In this document: in pieces, positions 42,435-55,329 of the stretch
How the letters are laid out: the number at the start of each line of letters is the position of its first letter
Numbering within the stretch: position 1 is the stretch's first letter
Assembly (NCBI GenBank): GCA_037176725.1
Contig: JAZBRS010000049.1
Coordinates: 32,356,001 to 32,420,000, forward strand
Reading direction: 5' to 3'
DNA: 64,000 bases
From: Posidonia oceanica
Taxonomy: Eukaryota; Streptophyta; Magnoliopsida; Alismatales; Posidoniaceae
The notes under the pieces: generated by a model
Databases searched by the model: none
What the model saw: the letters and a program-made list of their open reading frames with translations, nothing else
What the model was told of the DNA's origin: nothing
Translations under genes and position numbers: made by a program

Positions 42435-45400
42435 AGATTGATACCTCAGATTGTAGAATGTAATACTTCTAGCTGTATCCCGTGTAAGTACTCTCTCTTC
42501 ACCTAATCCTGTGGATCACTGTTTTTTTAAAACCAGAAGACTCTCTGGAAGCATTGGATCTAAGCAGCCTAAGGTGAGATAGTGCCGTAGTGGGATTGCA
42601 AGCACCAAAAATGGAGATTTTGCCACAAGCAAGCACAATGTTCACGTGCTATCTAGTCATATGGGAATTATAAGCTATTGGTAATTGAATAATTCATATA
42701 TGGACTTTGAGACACCAACTACGAATTTATGAAATGTTGATGATTAGACGCATGCATTCATTGGACGTCGATATTTTACAACAAATTAAATATTCTAAAT
42801 CTTCATGATTTCTTTGTTTTACGCGCTTCTTTCTTTGCTTACAATTCAACAATAATATCACTAAAGTCCATAGATGTGAACTACTAGTACAGATGATGTA
42901 TCCCTCAACTATCAAAGCCCAAATCGTTACGTAAGAAGAGAGACCCCATCCAGTTATAAAATAGTTATTAGGTATATAAGAATAAATGGTGTAGGCCTAG
43001 CTACTTCAGAGTAGATGTAGACGTACAAATGCAAGAAAAGAATGTGCATGATTCCACCACAAGAAATGGATCTCTAAACTCTACTTTGATACAATATAAC
43101 AGCTAATAAGTCCCACAATCAATATATCTCAAACAATTGGGTAATGGAAATATTCTCAATTTAAGTATGACTAAGAAATTTATCAGAACAAATGATGTGG
43201 GACGCATCTTTTTAAAATGAACAACTCTTGGTTGATATAGGATTCTTGAGTTGTTTTGGCCGGCCTATTATTGAATTGGTGCTGTCCATTTTACAGATAC
43301 CTATATGATGCATGCATGTGGCCCATCTTTATTCATGCTCAATTTAACACTAGGATAAATCCAATGCATGTGTCCGTACTATCAACATGAATTACTTAAA
43401 CCATGAAAAGTTAGAGCTTTATGTAGAGAAAACAACTAAAAAATCTTGACCCCGTGATCTACAATAAATAGGGTTCAAATATTCATACAGATACACGATC
43501 AAGATCTGTGCACAAAAATAAATCATATCATATCTTAAACCAAAGTTGTCCTCGATCCGTCCAAATTGAGAAAAATGTCCATTAGCAGAAAAGTTACTAA
43601 AACGGTGGAAGATATTAGGGAATGCATGGGAATCTCCAAATCTATATATGTGACTAAATTTTTGTGCCCAATGCATTAAGATGTATGCTGATTGTTGTAT
43701 TCAACTTTTGCGAATTTTAGATCTAGCTAGGAAGATTTTTAAGCACGAATTCCATCATTTGGTGTTCTTGAAATATGTAGTTTTCTTCAAGAAAGCAGAT
43801 TCTGTGGCACATTCTGAAGTTGTTTTGTAAGTCAAATAGACTGACTTCCAATGAAATCTCCATATGAATATGTTCTCTTCCACAGTAGTTTGAATATGTT
43901 CATTTGGGTGAAAATGAATCCAAGTTGAACTTTGTGTTTATGTTTGAACTAACTGTAAATCGAACTTGAACAAGCTCATTTCGTTCTAAAAAAGTATCGA
44001 GAGTTTGGTCTGAAATACAATTATTTACACTTTTATCTAAAACATAAACAGGAGCTTTCTTTCCATCAATCATTAACTATTTGATATGGGAGTCGGTGTT
44101 CATCTCGAGCCGTGGGAAAGATGCCATCCTATGGGAGTCGATCGGTGTTCATCATGTTTTAATATGTTAGTTGGAAATAAAGACGAATTTGTAAAAGTGA
44201 ACATGGGTATATTTATTGACTGTAATTTACATACAAGACAAAAAAGAATAAAAAATGTGACAAAATTCAGAGGATGAACCGTAGAAACCCTATCATTTCC
44301 TACAAACACACAGGCAACTCCTTTAAGAGCTTACGGGCCACTAGTTTCTCATAGAAATTAGAGCTCTCCTAAATGATCCAACTCCTTCACATGCATCAGG
44401 TAAAGCTGCAAATTCTTATATATGAATTAAGAAATTTCAGTCTAAAGAGAAACTAGTTTCAAATAGACTTCTCATCAGAAACCATTTCTGAACAAATAGC
44501 TTCAAGAAATGAGATCTTCCCAACCAACACACCAAAATATGCAACAACAAACTGGTATTTAACTCTAGTACGCAGAGACGTTAGATAGGGGGCATCCAAC
44601 AATTAGAAAACCAGAATGCGAATTTCCTTGGTCAAACTAAAAGAAGCTAGTTAGTTGTCTGCACAATCCAAGTTGCTTTCGGGCTTTCTAAAAAAAATAT
44701 TAAAAAAGAAAAATCCAACCATCATCCATCCATAGATTGGCCTGATAAATAAATAATTAGTTACTCTCTGGAGCTGAGCAAAAGGAATGGGAATACACTA
44801 GTGTGTGTGCTACTTATTTTAATATATAATAGATACTAGTATGTAGTCTCTTACACATGAAGGACACCTGGGTCACAGAAACTGCTGTTTCAGATTAGCA
44901 CATGGGGCCTACGTCTTCCATGTAAAACAAAGGAGTTTTAAGGAGCCTACTTATCAGATAGACTACTTCCAAGGGAAGGAATCAATATATATATCATGTA
45001 GGAGATAGTTCTTCTTTTTGGTGGATCCCCATTCCATCGTTTATTCTTTCCTCAACCTGTTGGCTACAATTTTCAATCCATTGCATCACAACCACAAAAC
45101 GTCCTCCCTCCAAACCCCAAATACCACCACTAAAGATATCGACTAACAAAAAAGGCGATCAATGTACTTTCCAAGTTTCATTACAGTATAATAGATATGA
45201 ATAGATTTCTTTTGCATAGCGATCGAAAATAAATATGATTAGACATGCAACAGGCTAAATAACAGGAGACCAAGACATTAGAGCACTTCAAACAATTTTT
45301 GCTCCAATTTCCTTGATGAGTCTAAATTGCTTTCAACGTAAAATAGCTTGCACAAATCGTTTTACCCCCTCCAAATTACTTAAACGTCTCCACTTTTGAC

Positions 45401-45903
45401 GACATGACCTCTTTCGTCTTCCTCTCCTTTCTTAATATGATCAACTACAAAAATTAACTAACCTAATCTTCCTTAATACGAGGGAGGCCTTATTAATAAT
45501 TTTGCTTAATTATTAACTACTTTTATTAGCAATTGTTCTTAATAATATTTAAAAAAAAAAAAATTTCCCTGTATGTAATCATTAAATGATGATAGTGTGT
45601 GGTTGTAGAACAATATAAGAAGATGAAAGAAGAAAACGTAGTTAAAAATGAAACCTTATTAAGGATTTAGACAATTTAGAAGAGATAAATGATATTTTTC
45701 AAGTCTTTTAACATTAATAAGGAGGAACAATTATAAGATTTTTTTTTGTTTTTGAAAGGTAAGTTTCATGAGTTAACGAGAGCTGAAGACAATTGTCAAG
45801 TTTTTGGGGAGTAATAAGGCAATTATCGAAATCAGGAGGACATTGAAAACAAAGGTATTGAAGTACAAAAAACATCCCCCACCCCCAAAAAAAAGCATTA
45901 GAG

Positions 45904-45909
45904 CACGTG
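45904..45909. promoter_or_regulatory. G-box (CACGTG) upstream of the P450 gene
   Basis: A perfect CACGTG lies about 360 bp before the P450 start codon. MYC2-type factors bind this element in jasmonate-induced genes. One hexamer occurs by chance often, so function is inferred from the gene's likely role. Confidence 0.4.
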
Positions 45910-46069
45910 GTCTGGAACAGAGGAGATGGGTCCCATCTGTTACGATCTAGTACGTATTTAGGTTTATCCAACAAACAAACACAAACCAACTCATGTGGCT
46001 CCCAGCACATTCCCCCCCCCCCCTGTCGTTTCCGTTAACATTATGGGTCAAACGCTCCATAGTTAATTA

Positions 46070-46079
46070 CATATATAGT
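46070..46079 (+). promoter_or_regulatory. Possible TATA box of the P450 gene
   Basis: CATATATAGT lies about 190 bp before the start codon. A transcript starting about 30 bp downstream would have a leader of about 160 bases that includes the small ORF at 46147. Confidence 0.35.
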
Positions 46080-46146
46080 ATATGTAGTAGATGAAGAATA
46101 GAAACCACTGCCATCTCCCTTTTAATTTGCTCTCTCTTTTGCATAT

Positions 46147-46254
46147 ATGAACACGACCAACCAACCCCTACAGTGCTTCGATCTCTTCCCCGGCCTCCTC
46201 TCTTTCCTCTTCACTCTCATCCCAACAACAAAAGAAGCTAGAAGAAAAGTTTGA
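46147..46254 (+). CDS. Short upstream ORF before the P450 gene
   Basis: An ATG at 46147 opens a 35-codon frame (MNTTNQPLQCFDLFPGLLSF and onward) that ends at the TGA at 46252-46254, 13 bases before the P450 ATG. If transcription starts at the proposed TATA box, this lies in the leader and could lower translation of the main frame. The codon content is unremarkable, and no conserved uORF peptide is recognised. Confidence 0.3.
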   Translation: MNTTNQPLQCFDLFPGLLSFLFTLIPTTKEARRKV

Positions 46255-46267
46255 ATAATTATTTTCA

Positions 46268-47821
46268 ATGGAGATGGAACTAGTGGAATCTGTTCCTGCA
46301 CTGCAGTCCAGCTCTTTCTCAACCTTGTTCTTCACCTTCACAATCTCCATCATCATACTAGCCTTTACCATAATGGTAGTCAAGTCAAGGACATGGTGCA
46401 ACTGCCATGTCTGTTATACTTATGTTACTTCTGGTTGGTCCGGCGAGTTCGATAATCTCTGTGACTGGTTGGCGCACCTCTTGCGCGAGTCTCCGACAAG
46501 GACCATACACATCCATGTGCTCGGGATGACCATTACCGCCAACCAGAGGAACGTCGAGCACATGCTCAAGACCCGATTCGAGAATTACCCGAAAGGGAAG
46601 CCCTTCTCTTCAATTCTCGGTGATCTCCTCGGCCGAGGCATCTTCAACGTTGACGGAGAACATTGGCGGTTCCAGCGCAAGCTCGCCAGCCTTGAACTGG
46701 GCAGTGTTTCCGTTCGATCCTATGCGTTTGGTATTGTGAGGGATGAGATCAAGGAGAGGCTACTCCCGCTGCTCAATTCGGTGTCGTCGGATGACGGCAG
46801 CAATATCGTAGAGCTGCAGGACGTTTTCCGGCGGTTCTCGTTTGATGCTATATGTAAGATCTCCTTCGGGCTCGACCCCGGTTGCCTCCAGTTGTCATTG
46901 CCAATCTCCGAGTTCGCTGCTGCGTTTGATACGGCGACGATGTTGACGGCCGCACGCGCCACCTACGTGTCGCCGATGGTGTGGAAGGTAAAGAGGCTGC
47001 TCAACTTGGGGTCCGAAAGGCAGCTGAGGAAGTCCTTACGCCTCGTCAACGTCCTCGCCCAGGAGGTGATACGACACCGAAGGAAGGAGCTGTCGTCGTC
47101 ACCTCCGCCGGCCGCAGCCGCCCATGACCTCCTCACGAGGTTCATCAGCACCGTCGCCGATGACAAGTACCTCCGTGACATCGTCCTCAGCTTCCTACTC
47201 GCCGGTCGCGACACGGTGGCTTCCACCTTGACAAGCTTCTTCTACCTACTGTCGAGGCATCCGGAGGTGGAGGCCGCGGCGCTCGAGGAGATCGAACGTG
47301 TGGTTGGAGCAGGATTTGCCGGCAGCGAAGGGGAAGTGGTGAGCTGGGAGGAGCTGAGGGAGATGCACTACGTGCACGCCGCACTCTACGAGAACATGCG
47401 GTTGTACCCAGCAGTGCAGCTCGACTCCAAGTTCGCGGCCGAAGACGACGTGCTACCAGACGGCACGTTCGTTAGGAAGGGCACAAGAGTAAGCTTCCAT
47501 CCCTACGCGATGGGCAGGTTGCCGGAGGCATGGGGAGAGGATTGGATGAAGTTCCGTCCGGGGAGGTGGCTCACCGGCGGCGTCTTCAACCCGGAGAATC
47601 CGTTCAAGTACACCGTCTTCCAGGCCGGCCAGCGGATGTGCATCGGCAAGGATCTCGCCGTCATGGAGACGAAAACGGTCATCGTCTCCATTGTCCGGAG
47701 GTTCAAGGTCAGCGTGCTCCACAGCGACCGACCGCTCAAGTTCATCACCGGCCTCACAGCAAGCCTCCGTGATGGCCTCCCGGCAACCGTCCGCCCTCGT
47801 CGATCCGAAGGCCCAGATTAG
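46268..47821 (+). CDS. CYP94C: Cytochrome P450 of the CYP94C type
   Basis: A single 517-codon exon encodes an ER-anchored P450, with a hydrophobic anchor at about residues 17-38. Family marks are the CYP94C-like N-terminal region (EFDNLCDWLAHLLRESPT, NYPKGKPFSSILGDLLGRGI, FNVDGEHWRFQRKLASLELG). Catalytic marks are the oxygen-binding helix AGRDT (312-316), the K-helix ENMR (375-378) and the heme loop FQAGQRMCIG with Cys458. Arabidopsis CYP94C1 oxidises 12-hydroxy-jasmonoyl-isoleucine to the carboxylate, switching off the jasmonate signal; the same role is inferred here. The usual PERF-type motif reads FRPGRW (429-434), with Gly for the conserved Glu. The length is normal and the first ATG aligns with family starts. 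The gene is GC-rich with mostly G/C-ending codons, unlike its surroundings. No other gene is adjacent. Confidence 0.9.
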   Translation: MEMELVESVPALQSSSFSTLFFTFTISIIILAFTIMVVKSRTWCNCHVCYTYVTSGWSGEFDNLCDWLAHLLRESPTRTIHIHVLGMTITANQRNVEHMLKTRFENYPKGKPFSSILGDLLGRGIFNVDGEHWRFQRKLASLELGSVSVRSYAFGIVRDEIKERLLPLLNSVSSDDGSNIVELQDVFRRFSFDAICKISFGLDPGCLQLSLPISEFAAAFDTATMLTAARATYVSPMVWKVKRLLNLGSERQLRKSLRLVNVLAQEVIRHRRKELSSSPPPAAAAHDLLTRFISTVADDKYLRDIVLSFLLAGRDTVASTLTSFFYLLSRHPEVEAAALEEIERVVGAGFAGSEGEVVSWEELREMHYVHAALYENMRLYPAVQLDSKFAAEDDVLPDGTFVRKGTRVSFHPYAMGRLPEAWGEDWMKFRPGRWLTGGVFNPENPFKYTVFQAGQRMCIGKDLAVMETKTVIVSIVRRFKVSVLHSDRPLKFITGLTASLRDGLPATVRPRRSEGPD

Positions 47822-49600
47822 CTAATCATGCATACACACGTGCCAAATCCTACCTCCACACGTGCTACAAGAATTTGACTATTCACAAGTCAATTCAACT
47901 CGTGCTGTGCTGAAGTGAAGGATAATAATACTCGTGGATCGTCTAGCAAAAGCATTATTGCTGTTAATATCTTAAGCATCTGTATATAATTAATCATGAT
48001 TTGGATGCTTTCGTGTAATTCAACAAAAAGGAGCTTGTTGTTCATGTTTAAAATAACGACGATGTCTATTTCCATAAACCAGACTAGACTAGACTACCCT
48101 TCTTTCTTAGCACAATATAGAAGAAATAGTAGCTCAGGTAAACTATGCATGATGACGACTGAATTCAACACGGTTACTTTCATAAAACGAATGAATTTCA
48201 CGAGACACGTTTTCAGAGTCTAATGATGCCATTGGTAGAATTTTTAAGTATTCAAAATTAATCACGATTTTTCTTCTACTACTGCAAACAAAAAAAAATC
48301 TTGTTTAGTTGATTAGTAGAAAATCTAGATTTTGAATTTATTTATTTAAATATGAAGTATATAATAATGATTTTGTAATATGATATTGTGTTTCTTGTAA
48401 ATGAAAAAAATATCAACTTAAAATTTAAAATTTCATCCTAAATTTAAGTGGATTGTTTCATAATCGAACTTATGCTCGATTATTTCATTTGCTAAAAATA
48501 CACATGAATCTTAATTATTGATTTTATAAGATTATATATAGAATCGATCATGTCAATTCTATTTGCTAAAAATACGCATCCTATATATATATCATTGTTA
48601 ATTAGTAACACAACAAGTGAAAAACCCACACGATACACAGTGAAGGAAAAAAAAAAACTTTAAAAAACCTGATTGAAGAGAAGTATGCTATATTGTTTCT
48701 CCTTTAAATTTTAAACACCAAAAATAATATAAACACAATGGTAGTTATTAATTGTAATTTGAAAATTTACCAAAAAGAAGTGAAAACTGATTAAGAACTA
48801 CTTCAAAGTTTCAAAAAAAAAAGGGAACTAAAACCATGGTCGTGCACTACACATGAAAGTTTCAACAATTGGTTTCAAGTGAAAAATCCACGTGATGCAC
48901 AGTGAATTATTTTATTAGGAATTATGATGTAAAAAATAAGAACTCGTAAAGATGTTATGACAAAAGATTTTTTTTTATCAGTGTCTCTATCGAAAAGTCA
49001 ACTTGATGCACTTAACTTCCATCGAGATTAAGAATTAAGGTGGAATAGATATTTTGTTTCTTTCATTTAAGTTTGATTGCAAATTTTATTTTTGTCTAGC
49101 ACTTCCTCTCACACGGTATTATTATTATTAAGGAAGTTACAAATCAAAACTAAATAAGAAAGCATATACAATGGAATGTACAATCAAAAAGAGAAAAATG
49201 TGGAATAAAATCTTAGATGGAAAAAGAGAATAGTTGTTCACATTTAAAATTCAAAAACTTAATGACAAAACAAAATACTAACAAATGAGACACCTTTATT
49301 AGTGTAACTAAATTTAAAAATAATAATTAGAAAATAAAAAACTCATTAAAATGTTGTTAGAGAAAAGAAAGTGTATGAAATAGTAACAATGAGACCTTAT
49401 GGCTAACCTCGTTTCCTATCACATTATAATTTATCAGTCATCACATTGTTTGATTTCAAAACTCGAAAGCCTTTGTTTAACAATGACATGCGCCAACTAT
49501 ATATGATTCAGAACCCATTAATTAGTAAGTTTGTCCCATAGAATTCATAGTTACTTACCATGCATTTTGATTTCAATTTGCCATGTGTCTACATGGTATT
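47822..49600. other. Intergenic DNA downstream of the P450 gene
   Basis: The first few hundred bases probably hold the P450 3' untranslated region, but I see no definite polyadenylation signal. The rest is very AT-rich, and the short open frames have no domain. Confidence 0.4.
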
Positions 49601-49606
49601 ATTGAA

Positions 49607-50115
49607 GCCCCTATTTGGATGTAGAGTAAGAAAAGTAGGAATAAGTAGAAAATAGTATTGGTATTCTGATAGTATTGTTATTCAGTCTGGAAGTGATTTT
49701 CTTTTAAAGGTGAATAAGTGTGTATAGAGAGATATTCTGGTTTAGATGAAAAGTGGAATAAGTATCAGAATAATTGTTGAAATAAATGGAAAACATGTAA
49801 ATTAATAATAATCAATTTGATTATTAAGATATATATCTTATTTAAAATATGTATACATCATATTATATATATATATTAATTTTTAAATAAAAAATAAACA
49901 CACCGTATACATACATTTATCAGAATAACTTAGCGGAATAATTTTATTCCATCCTTCCTGCAGAATATCTATTCTAGAATAAGTAAATTAGAATAAGAAT
50001 TACTAATCTACTTTTTGACTTACCAAATGGAATTGTAATTCCAATTCTAACTTTATTCCATTCTTTATTCTGATGTCAAAGAGAAGCGAAGGAAATAAAT
50101 GGTCGTAGGAATAAA
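49607..50115. repeat. Possible degenerate MITE with GGAATAA motifs
   Basis: It starts gcccctatttggatgtagag, a phrase typical of one end of plant MITEs. It has repeated GGAATAAG/TTATTCC motifs throughout (49640, 49753, 49935, 49992). A convincing matching right terminus and target duplication were not found. Confidence 0.3.
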
Positions 50116-52365
50116 GGTAGAGATTCATAACTTGTGAATACGAAGGCATGCCTAAACTGGGTTCTTTGCACCCGTCACCTTCATTTCGCAGCTGACAAGA
50201 CCGACATTATGCTATTGTTTTATTCTATTGCAAGAAGAAGGCCCCGCGAAGCTATTGGAGTTCTTAAGATAATCCGAGAGAACTAACTAGTCACCTTTGA
50301 GACAAACTTTGGAGTCTAATTTTGAAGAGAAAAGAGAATTGTCTTTCATGCCGAATCCCTTTCTGAGGATTCCATGATGTAACCCACCCACCCCGCACAT
50401 GTATGACGAAATCACACCTCAAAGCTTGTTCTGATTCGAGATTTTCATGCCTATAAACTGATTCTTACAAGCAAAGTTCTTTTTTTTTTTTTTTTTTTTT
50501 TATATATGCATCTAATTGTCGATTCTTTGCACATGCAGCGAAGTTATCTCTGCCAAGTATATTAATCGATACAAGTTTGGCATTTTTATATTACCACTAA
50601 AGGATGATTAGACGCATTCCTTGTAGGAATATTCCACCACAAGATCCACATGTACAAGTCTGATTTGTGGCTAAAAACCTTGTCGTTATTTAAGCTTCCA
50701 TTTTACTTTCAAATACCTCCTAATGTTTGCACAAGAAAATTGCCACCACCATCATCATCTTGACATCAACTTCATTCTAAGATATTACAGCTTGAATGAC
50801 ATCTAAGGAGGGCCAGGCCAGACTTTCGAATCCCAACAGTTTGTGTTAATAAAGGTTAAAAGGTCCGAGTCATAAACTAAAGACAAATGATGTTAAGCTA
50901 TGTGTCCCGTGCTAGATCCTCCTCTTATGATTTCTTTTCACCTTTCTCTTATTTAACTTGGACATATTTTACATGGTACTAATTCCCAAAAACTTTTCCG
51001 TGCGACCACCTACCACCAATTATTAAGTGCCCACTCGCTGTAAGTTGTATACGATTCGCGATTGTGCTTGATTAAACATAAAACAAAAAAAAAGCTTGCT
51101 GTCTTCGAGATTGAACTTTCCTTTCTCGCCAACCAACAGGCAACAGGCAACAGCTTGTGTTGTTAAAGGCCACTTACTTGGAAGTTAGGAGAGGTCTTTT
51201 CTTTGGGAACAAAGAGCTTTTTCCACCAAAAGGCTTGGAAAGAATAGCAGTAATATCAAGGGATGGATGGGTACGTAACGTGCCTGAATTCAGCACGTGT
51301 GGAATCTACTCATCCCAACTGCTACATTTAATAGAAAATGCCAAAAGCATCACCACTGAAACTGCTACATGATTGAGCATTATACAATACCACATCTAGC
51401 GTAATACTTCTTTCTCCTCTCTGTTTCCCCTGATTTGCATTCTTATACTATGCTTGGATAGCTGGAGCAATGCCCTCTACTCACTTTCAAGGTTGAGATC
51501 AATAATAATATATGAATTTCTGCTGTGAAAGAATCTTAACATTTACCTTAAGCTGCATGCATCTCTTCTACAGCACAGCACACTCAAAATGGTAGACGTC
51601 AATAAACATCTAGTCGTTGGATTCTTTATGGTTTCAGCAGCACATCTTTTTACTTTAGTCCTATTCTTCCCTCGTCCATCTTCTTCATTTCATTAAGAAA
51701 ATATTTGCTGTACACTCCTAGCCAGCTACAAAACCCAATTTTAAATTTCAACACATGCTACTGATAAACAAGAAAAGAACTCTGCGTCAACAATTAAATC
51801 GACATTGTAGTGTTTAAGTTGAAAAAGACTGATTCCTTCCTCTAACAACATGTTTTCCCATGGAATCGTCGGTCGCCCAATATTGATATTCAGAGAAGCT
51901 TATTATTGAGGCTAAAGAAATTTCAAATGAACGATCCTGATAGCTTAAGAACAAAAGAAATATGGAAGAAGAAGAAGAAGAAGAAGAAGAAGAAGAAAAG
52001 GAAAAGATCAGATTTACCAATATAGTAAATTGAATGTTAGCGCAGGTGTCAATATCTGGATGCCCTCCTTAAACTAATTGTAACAAGACCACATGCTTCT
52101 TAATTTATTCTTGCCAACAACTTGGAGGCATCTGTCGCTGCTAAACTTCCCCTAAACGAATGGAAGACTGTAGTAACCTTACAAGAAAGCAAAACTGAAT
52201 TTAAATCCATTAGCAGCATGTGCTATTCAGGCATGGCCCTCGTGTGGAATCTAACCAGCTATTATAATGCTCACCAATGAGAAGCAGACAGTATAAGGTA
52301 AATAAACATTAGTTGGTCTCACCCACTTTTCCTTAAAAAAATTGTCAGCGGCCATACATGATTCA
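50116..52365. other. Intergenic DNA with simple repeats
   Basis: No supported gene. It holds a poly(T) run (50479-50501) and a GAA microsatellite (51965-51996). An open frame at 51157-51372 has no recognisable domain or splice context. Confidence 0.4.
51965..51996 (+). repeat. (GAA)n microsatellite
   Basis: About ten perfect GAA units. Confidence 0.9.
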
Positions 52366-52368
52366 ATT

Positions 52369-52985
52369 TGGGGTATACATGGTTTAATTTGGTTTAACTT
52401 CGGACAAAACTACAAACTGAACCGTATTAATCAGTTTGAAAGAAATTAAAACCAAATCGAAATATTTAATTATCAAAACTAAACCGTTAAGTTTTCGATT
52501 TAGTTTAGTTCGATTCATGGTTTGTTGTTTATTTTTTTAATTATGATATATGGGCCTAAAACAAATAAAATATTGATCAATAATTAACTAAAATACAACA
52601 CATTATTAAATATATAACGTTTTTCTTAACTTAAAAAATAATTTTTAAAGTAATGTTAAAAATAATATATAATAGTATATTCTAAAACCATACTTGTTTA
52701 TCTTTTATCAAGTTTAACTTGAATAACAATATAAATTCATGCATATATTTAGAATATCTAATAATACATATGTGTATGTAGATGTGGATGTGTATGAATA
52801 TGTTTTGGTTTGGTTTGGCTAAATCGACTCCTTAAATCAAACCAAATCATCTTTTATTGGTTTGTAAAATTCTTGAACCAAATCGAACCGTTGTTTATAA
52901 GAAAATCAAATAAATCGTAAAACTTGGTTCGCTTTAGTAGCTTGGTTCATTTTAGTGAACTAAACCAATGAATGTACACAGAAGT
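52369..52985. repeat. Inverted-repeat element with GGTTTGGTTT / AACCAAA motifs
   Basis: Both ends are dominated by variants of GGTTTAATTTGGTTTAAC. The left part reads tatacatggtttaatttgg, and the inverse of the right end reads tgtacattcattggtttag. This loose terminal inversion around an AT-rich centre is common for plant MITE-like repeats. The target duplication is not clear, and the superfamily is not assigned. Confidence 0.4.
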
Positions 52986-54120
52986 TTTTTTTTACCTTAT
53001 ATATTCCAGCAAGACTGACAATATTTGAAACAAGTGGAAAGTAACGAAGGAAAGGTGAGGACTGGGAAGGAACATGGCAATGCTGCACAAGTGAAAAGTA
53101 CAACTACAATAACGTGCAAGTGGATTTGTGGCGTGAATAGAAGAAGTGTACACAGTGGACACCACAGTGACAGAGTGTGTAAGAAGGTAGTTGATCCCTA
53201 TGGTATCTTAAATGACTACTAGACAACATTGTGTGGTAAATTGCATCATAGGTAAAGTAGTCTTTTAGTTTGATCATTCTTTAAGATGCGAAGGTTAATA
53301 ACGAAATGAATTATGATCTACGCATATCACTATATCTAAAGGCAGGCGGGTAAGGTGCATTTAAGAAAAGAGTAAATGTATCTATGTCCTCGAACTGAAT
53401 CAATTCCATCTAAGTTAAAGACTTAAAACTCCAACGCTTGACAACTACCAACAGCAACTGAGATTGATGCAATCTAATTAGATACTCGTACAGATTTTAA
53501 GATCGTGCTGATATATCAACATCATTTAAATCCTATATCAACAGCAACTAAATTTTTTCAACTTTCTTCCTGTATCAAGAAGCCTAATTATGGGGTTAAC
53601 TAAACATGCTAACTGAAAAGAACATAAAACAATTACGGTCTAGTTATGGTGAGGTGAGGGCATAAAAGCATCCTAATCATGGAGGGGGACCATTATGGTT
53701 CAATTCAAATCAAGCTAAAAACAAAAGAAAGCATGTGAGGGTATAAAAAACCAGAAAGAAAGCCATATCATACCATTCCACCTCCCATGGGACAACAGCA
53801 GATGATGCTCTAGCCATTACTTTCTAACAAAGACTGATCTGGATTGAACAAGGCGGCAGTCTGAAATGGTTATGTGAGTTCTCTTTTAGGCAAGCATAAC
53901 ATGCTCAAAAGTCAAAACCACCGCAAAATGAAGAAATACTATACAGAAAATCCAATGGAATATCACATGGTATTTCGACTTGTCATCATGATACCTGTCA
54001 TTTTCTTTGCTTTTTTTTATGACTACAGACCAGACTGAAGAAAGAATTTCACGAGAGACGAACTAGTACCAGCACCCAGCAAGTAATTGGAATTTTTTAT
54101 TCAAAAAATCAAAAGTAATC
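52986..54120. other. Intergenic DNA, no feature seen
   Basis: An open frame at 53025-53222 has no domain. No RNA gene was recognised. Confidence 0.35.
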
Positions 54121-54126
54121 TAAGGA

Positions 54127-54317
54127 TCTGTTTGTTTTTGGATTCTCGAGGATGGATTGTTTTAAAAATGATGACGTGACAAATAAATAATATTTATTTA
54201 ATAGAAAGAGGAAAAAATCTAAAGAGCTCATAAGACTTCAGTTTTCTTTTGGGATTTTTTAGATATGAATCTATTGACACAAAAAAACCAATAATCCAAT
54301 TTAGTTGCCAAACAAAT
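54127..54317. mobile_element. Short hAT-like MITE
   Basis: The ends ATCTGTTTG and CAAACAAAT form an inverted repeat. The flanks share the direct repeat CTAAGG (54121-54126 and 54319-54324). The size of about 190 bp and this end sequence fit hAT-derived miniature elements. An exact 8-bp duplication is not seen. Confidence 0.5.
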
Positions 54318-54324
54318 CCTAAGG

Positions 54325-55329
54325 CTAAATAATTTTAGTAGACGTGACACGCTTTTCATAGATAAACTAGGGATACACATTTTATGGCTGACATTAACTA
54401 AAATAATTTGCTAATGATCCCTGCAAAAGAACAATGGATGAAGGATGATCACCAAGGAAAGGTGGTAATAGAAAAATAAAGCATTGGCACCTGTAACAGT
54501 ATATATGCATCTTAATTTATTTTGGTGAAGTAAAGGTACGATGATATCAAGTATACATCCTTGCTTAATATATTAAGCATAAAAGGTATGATCATGTTAC
54601 CAATGGATCGACAACTATTGTTTTGACATTCAAGGCCTTTCTCTGTAATATGTTTCTTATCCAAATATTATGTCAAAGCTTTGATGCTTTCTTTCATCGT
54701 CTAGAAACTACTGATGCTCTATAATACGTAATAATATGTTTCAACAAATCCTGATCAAGCCTGGAGAAATAAACCCTACTTATATGGTCTTCATCCCCAC
54801 TTCTCAATTAAGATCAGATACAACATAAAAGATCTAAATGCACTTGGTTAGTAGCACAGTAAGATCGTAAGAAAACAAGAATTTCGACAATAAAGACAGC
54901 TTAGAATATCTTACACTAGGATGACTAAAGTTATCTTGGTAGCCTTGTAATTCATTCTTGATTTTTCAAATATGCTACTATATATATGAAACCTTGTCCC
55001 AAACATTAATATACATTCTATGCCTCTTCTAATATGGTATCACAATAGGAATTCTAACCTAGGATCTCTGACACCAACCCTGTGTTTTTTACCCTCCCTC
55101 CACCTACACCTACACCTACACCGTTGCCCATCTCTCCTATGTGTCACTGCCCACACAACATGGCTATATACAATTTGTTTTCTCATTCTTAATTTTTTTT
55201 CAAAAAATTTCTAACCATATAGATTGCAATGATATGGTATAAAGTATATTGATATGGGTAATTTTTTCCTTTTATCCTTGAGAGACCATTACATGGCCGT
55301 TCGCACCCCAAGTAGCAAGAAAACGTAAT
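54325..55329. other. Intergenic DNA before copia-2
   Basis: AT-rich, no supported gene. The open frame at 55020-55214 is low complexity (repeated CTACAC). Confidence 0.4.

Larger units (their letters stand above)
41120..45890. other. Intergenic AT-rich DNA upstream of the P450 gene
   Basis: I find no supported gene on either strand. It contains simple repeats (G15 at 41769-41783, TA tract at 42396-42428) and a small local duplication of tatgggagtcg near 44083 and 44132. Short open frames (41066-41405, 41783-42058, 43419-43676, 44086-44309) lack any domain. Confidence 0.5.

Noticed and set aside
41066..44309. Several 60-105-codon frames on both strands
   Set aside because: Short, overlapping on opposite strands, AT-rich and without motifs; expected by chance.
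51157..51372. 71-codon plus-strand frame that looks protein-like
   Set aside because: No recognised domain, no splice or promoter context, isolated in AT-rich DNA.
53025..53222. 65-codon plus-strand frame
   Set aside because: No domain and no coding support.
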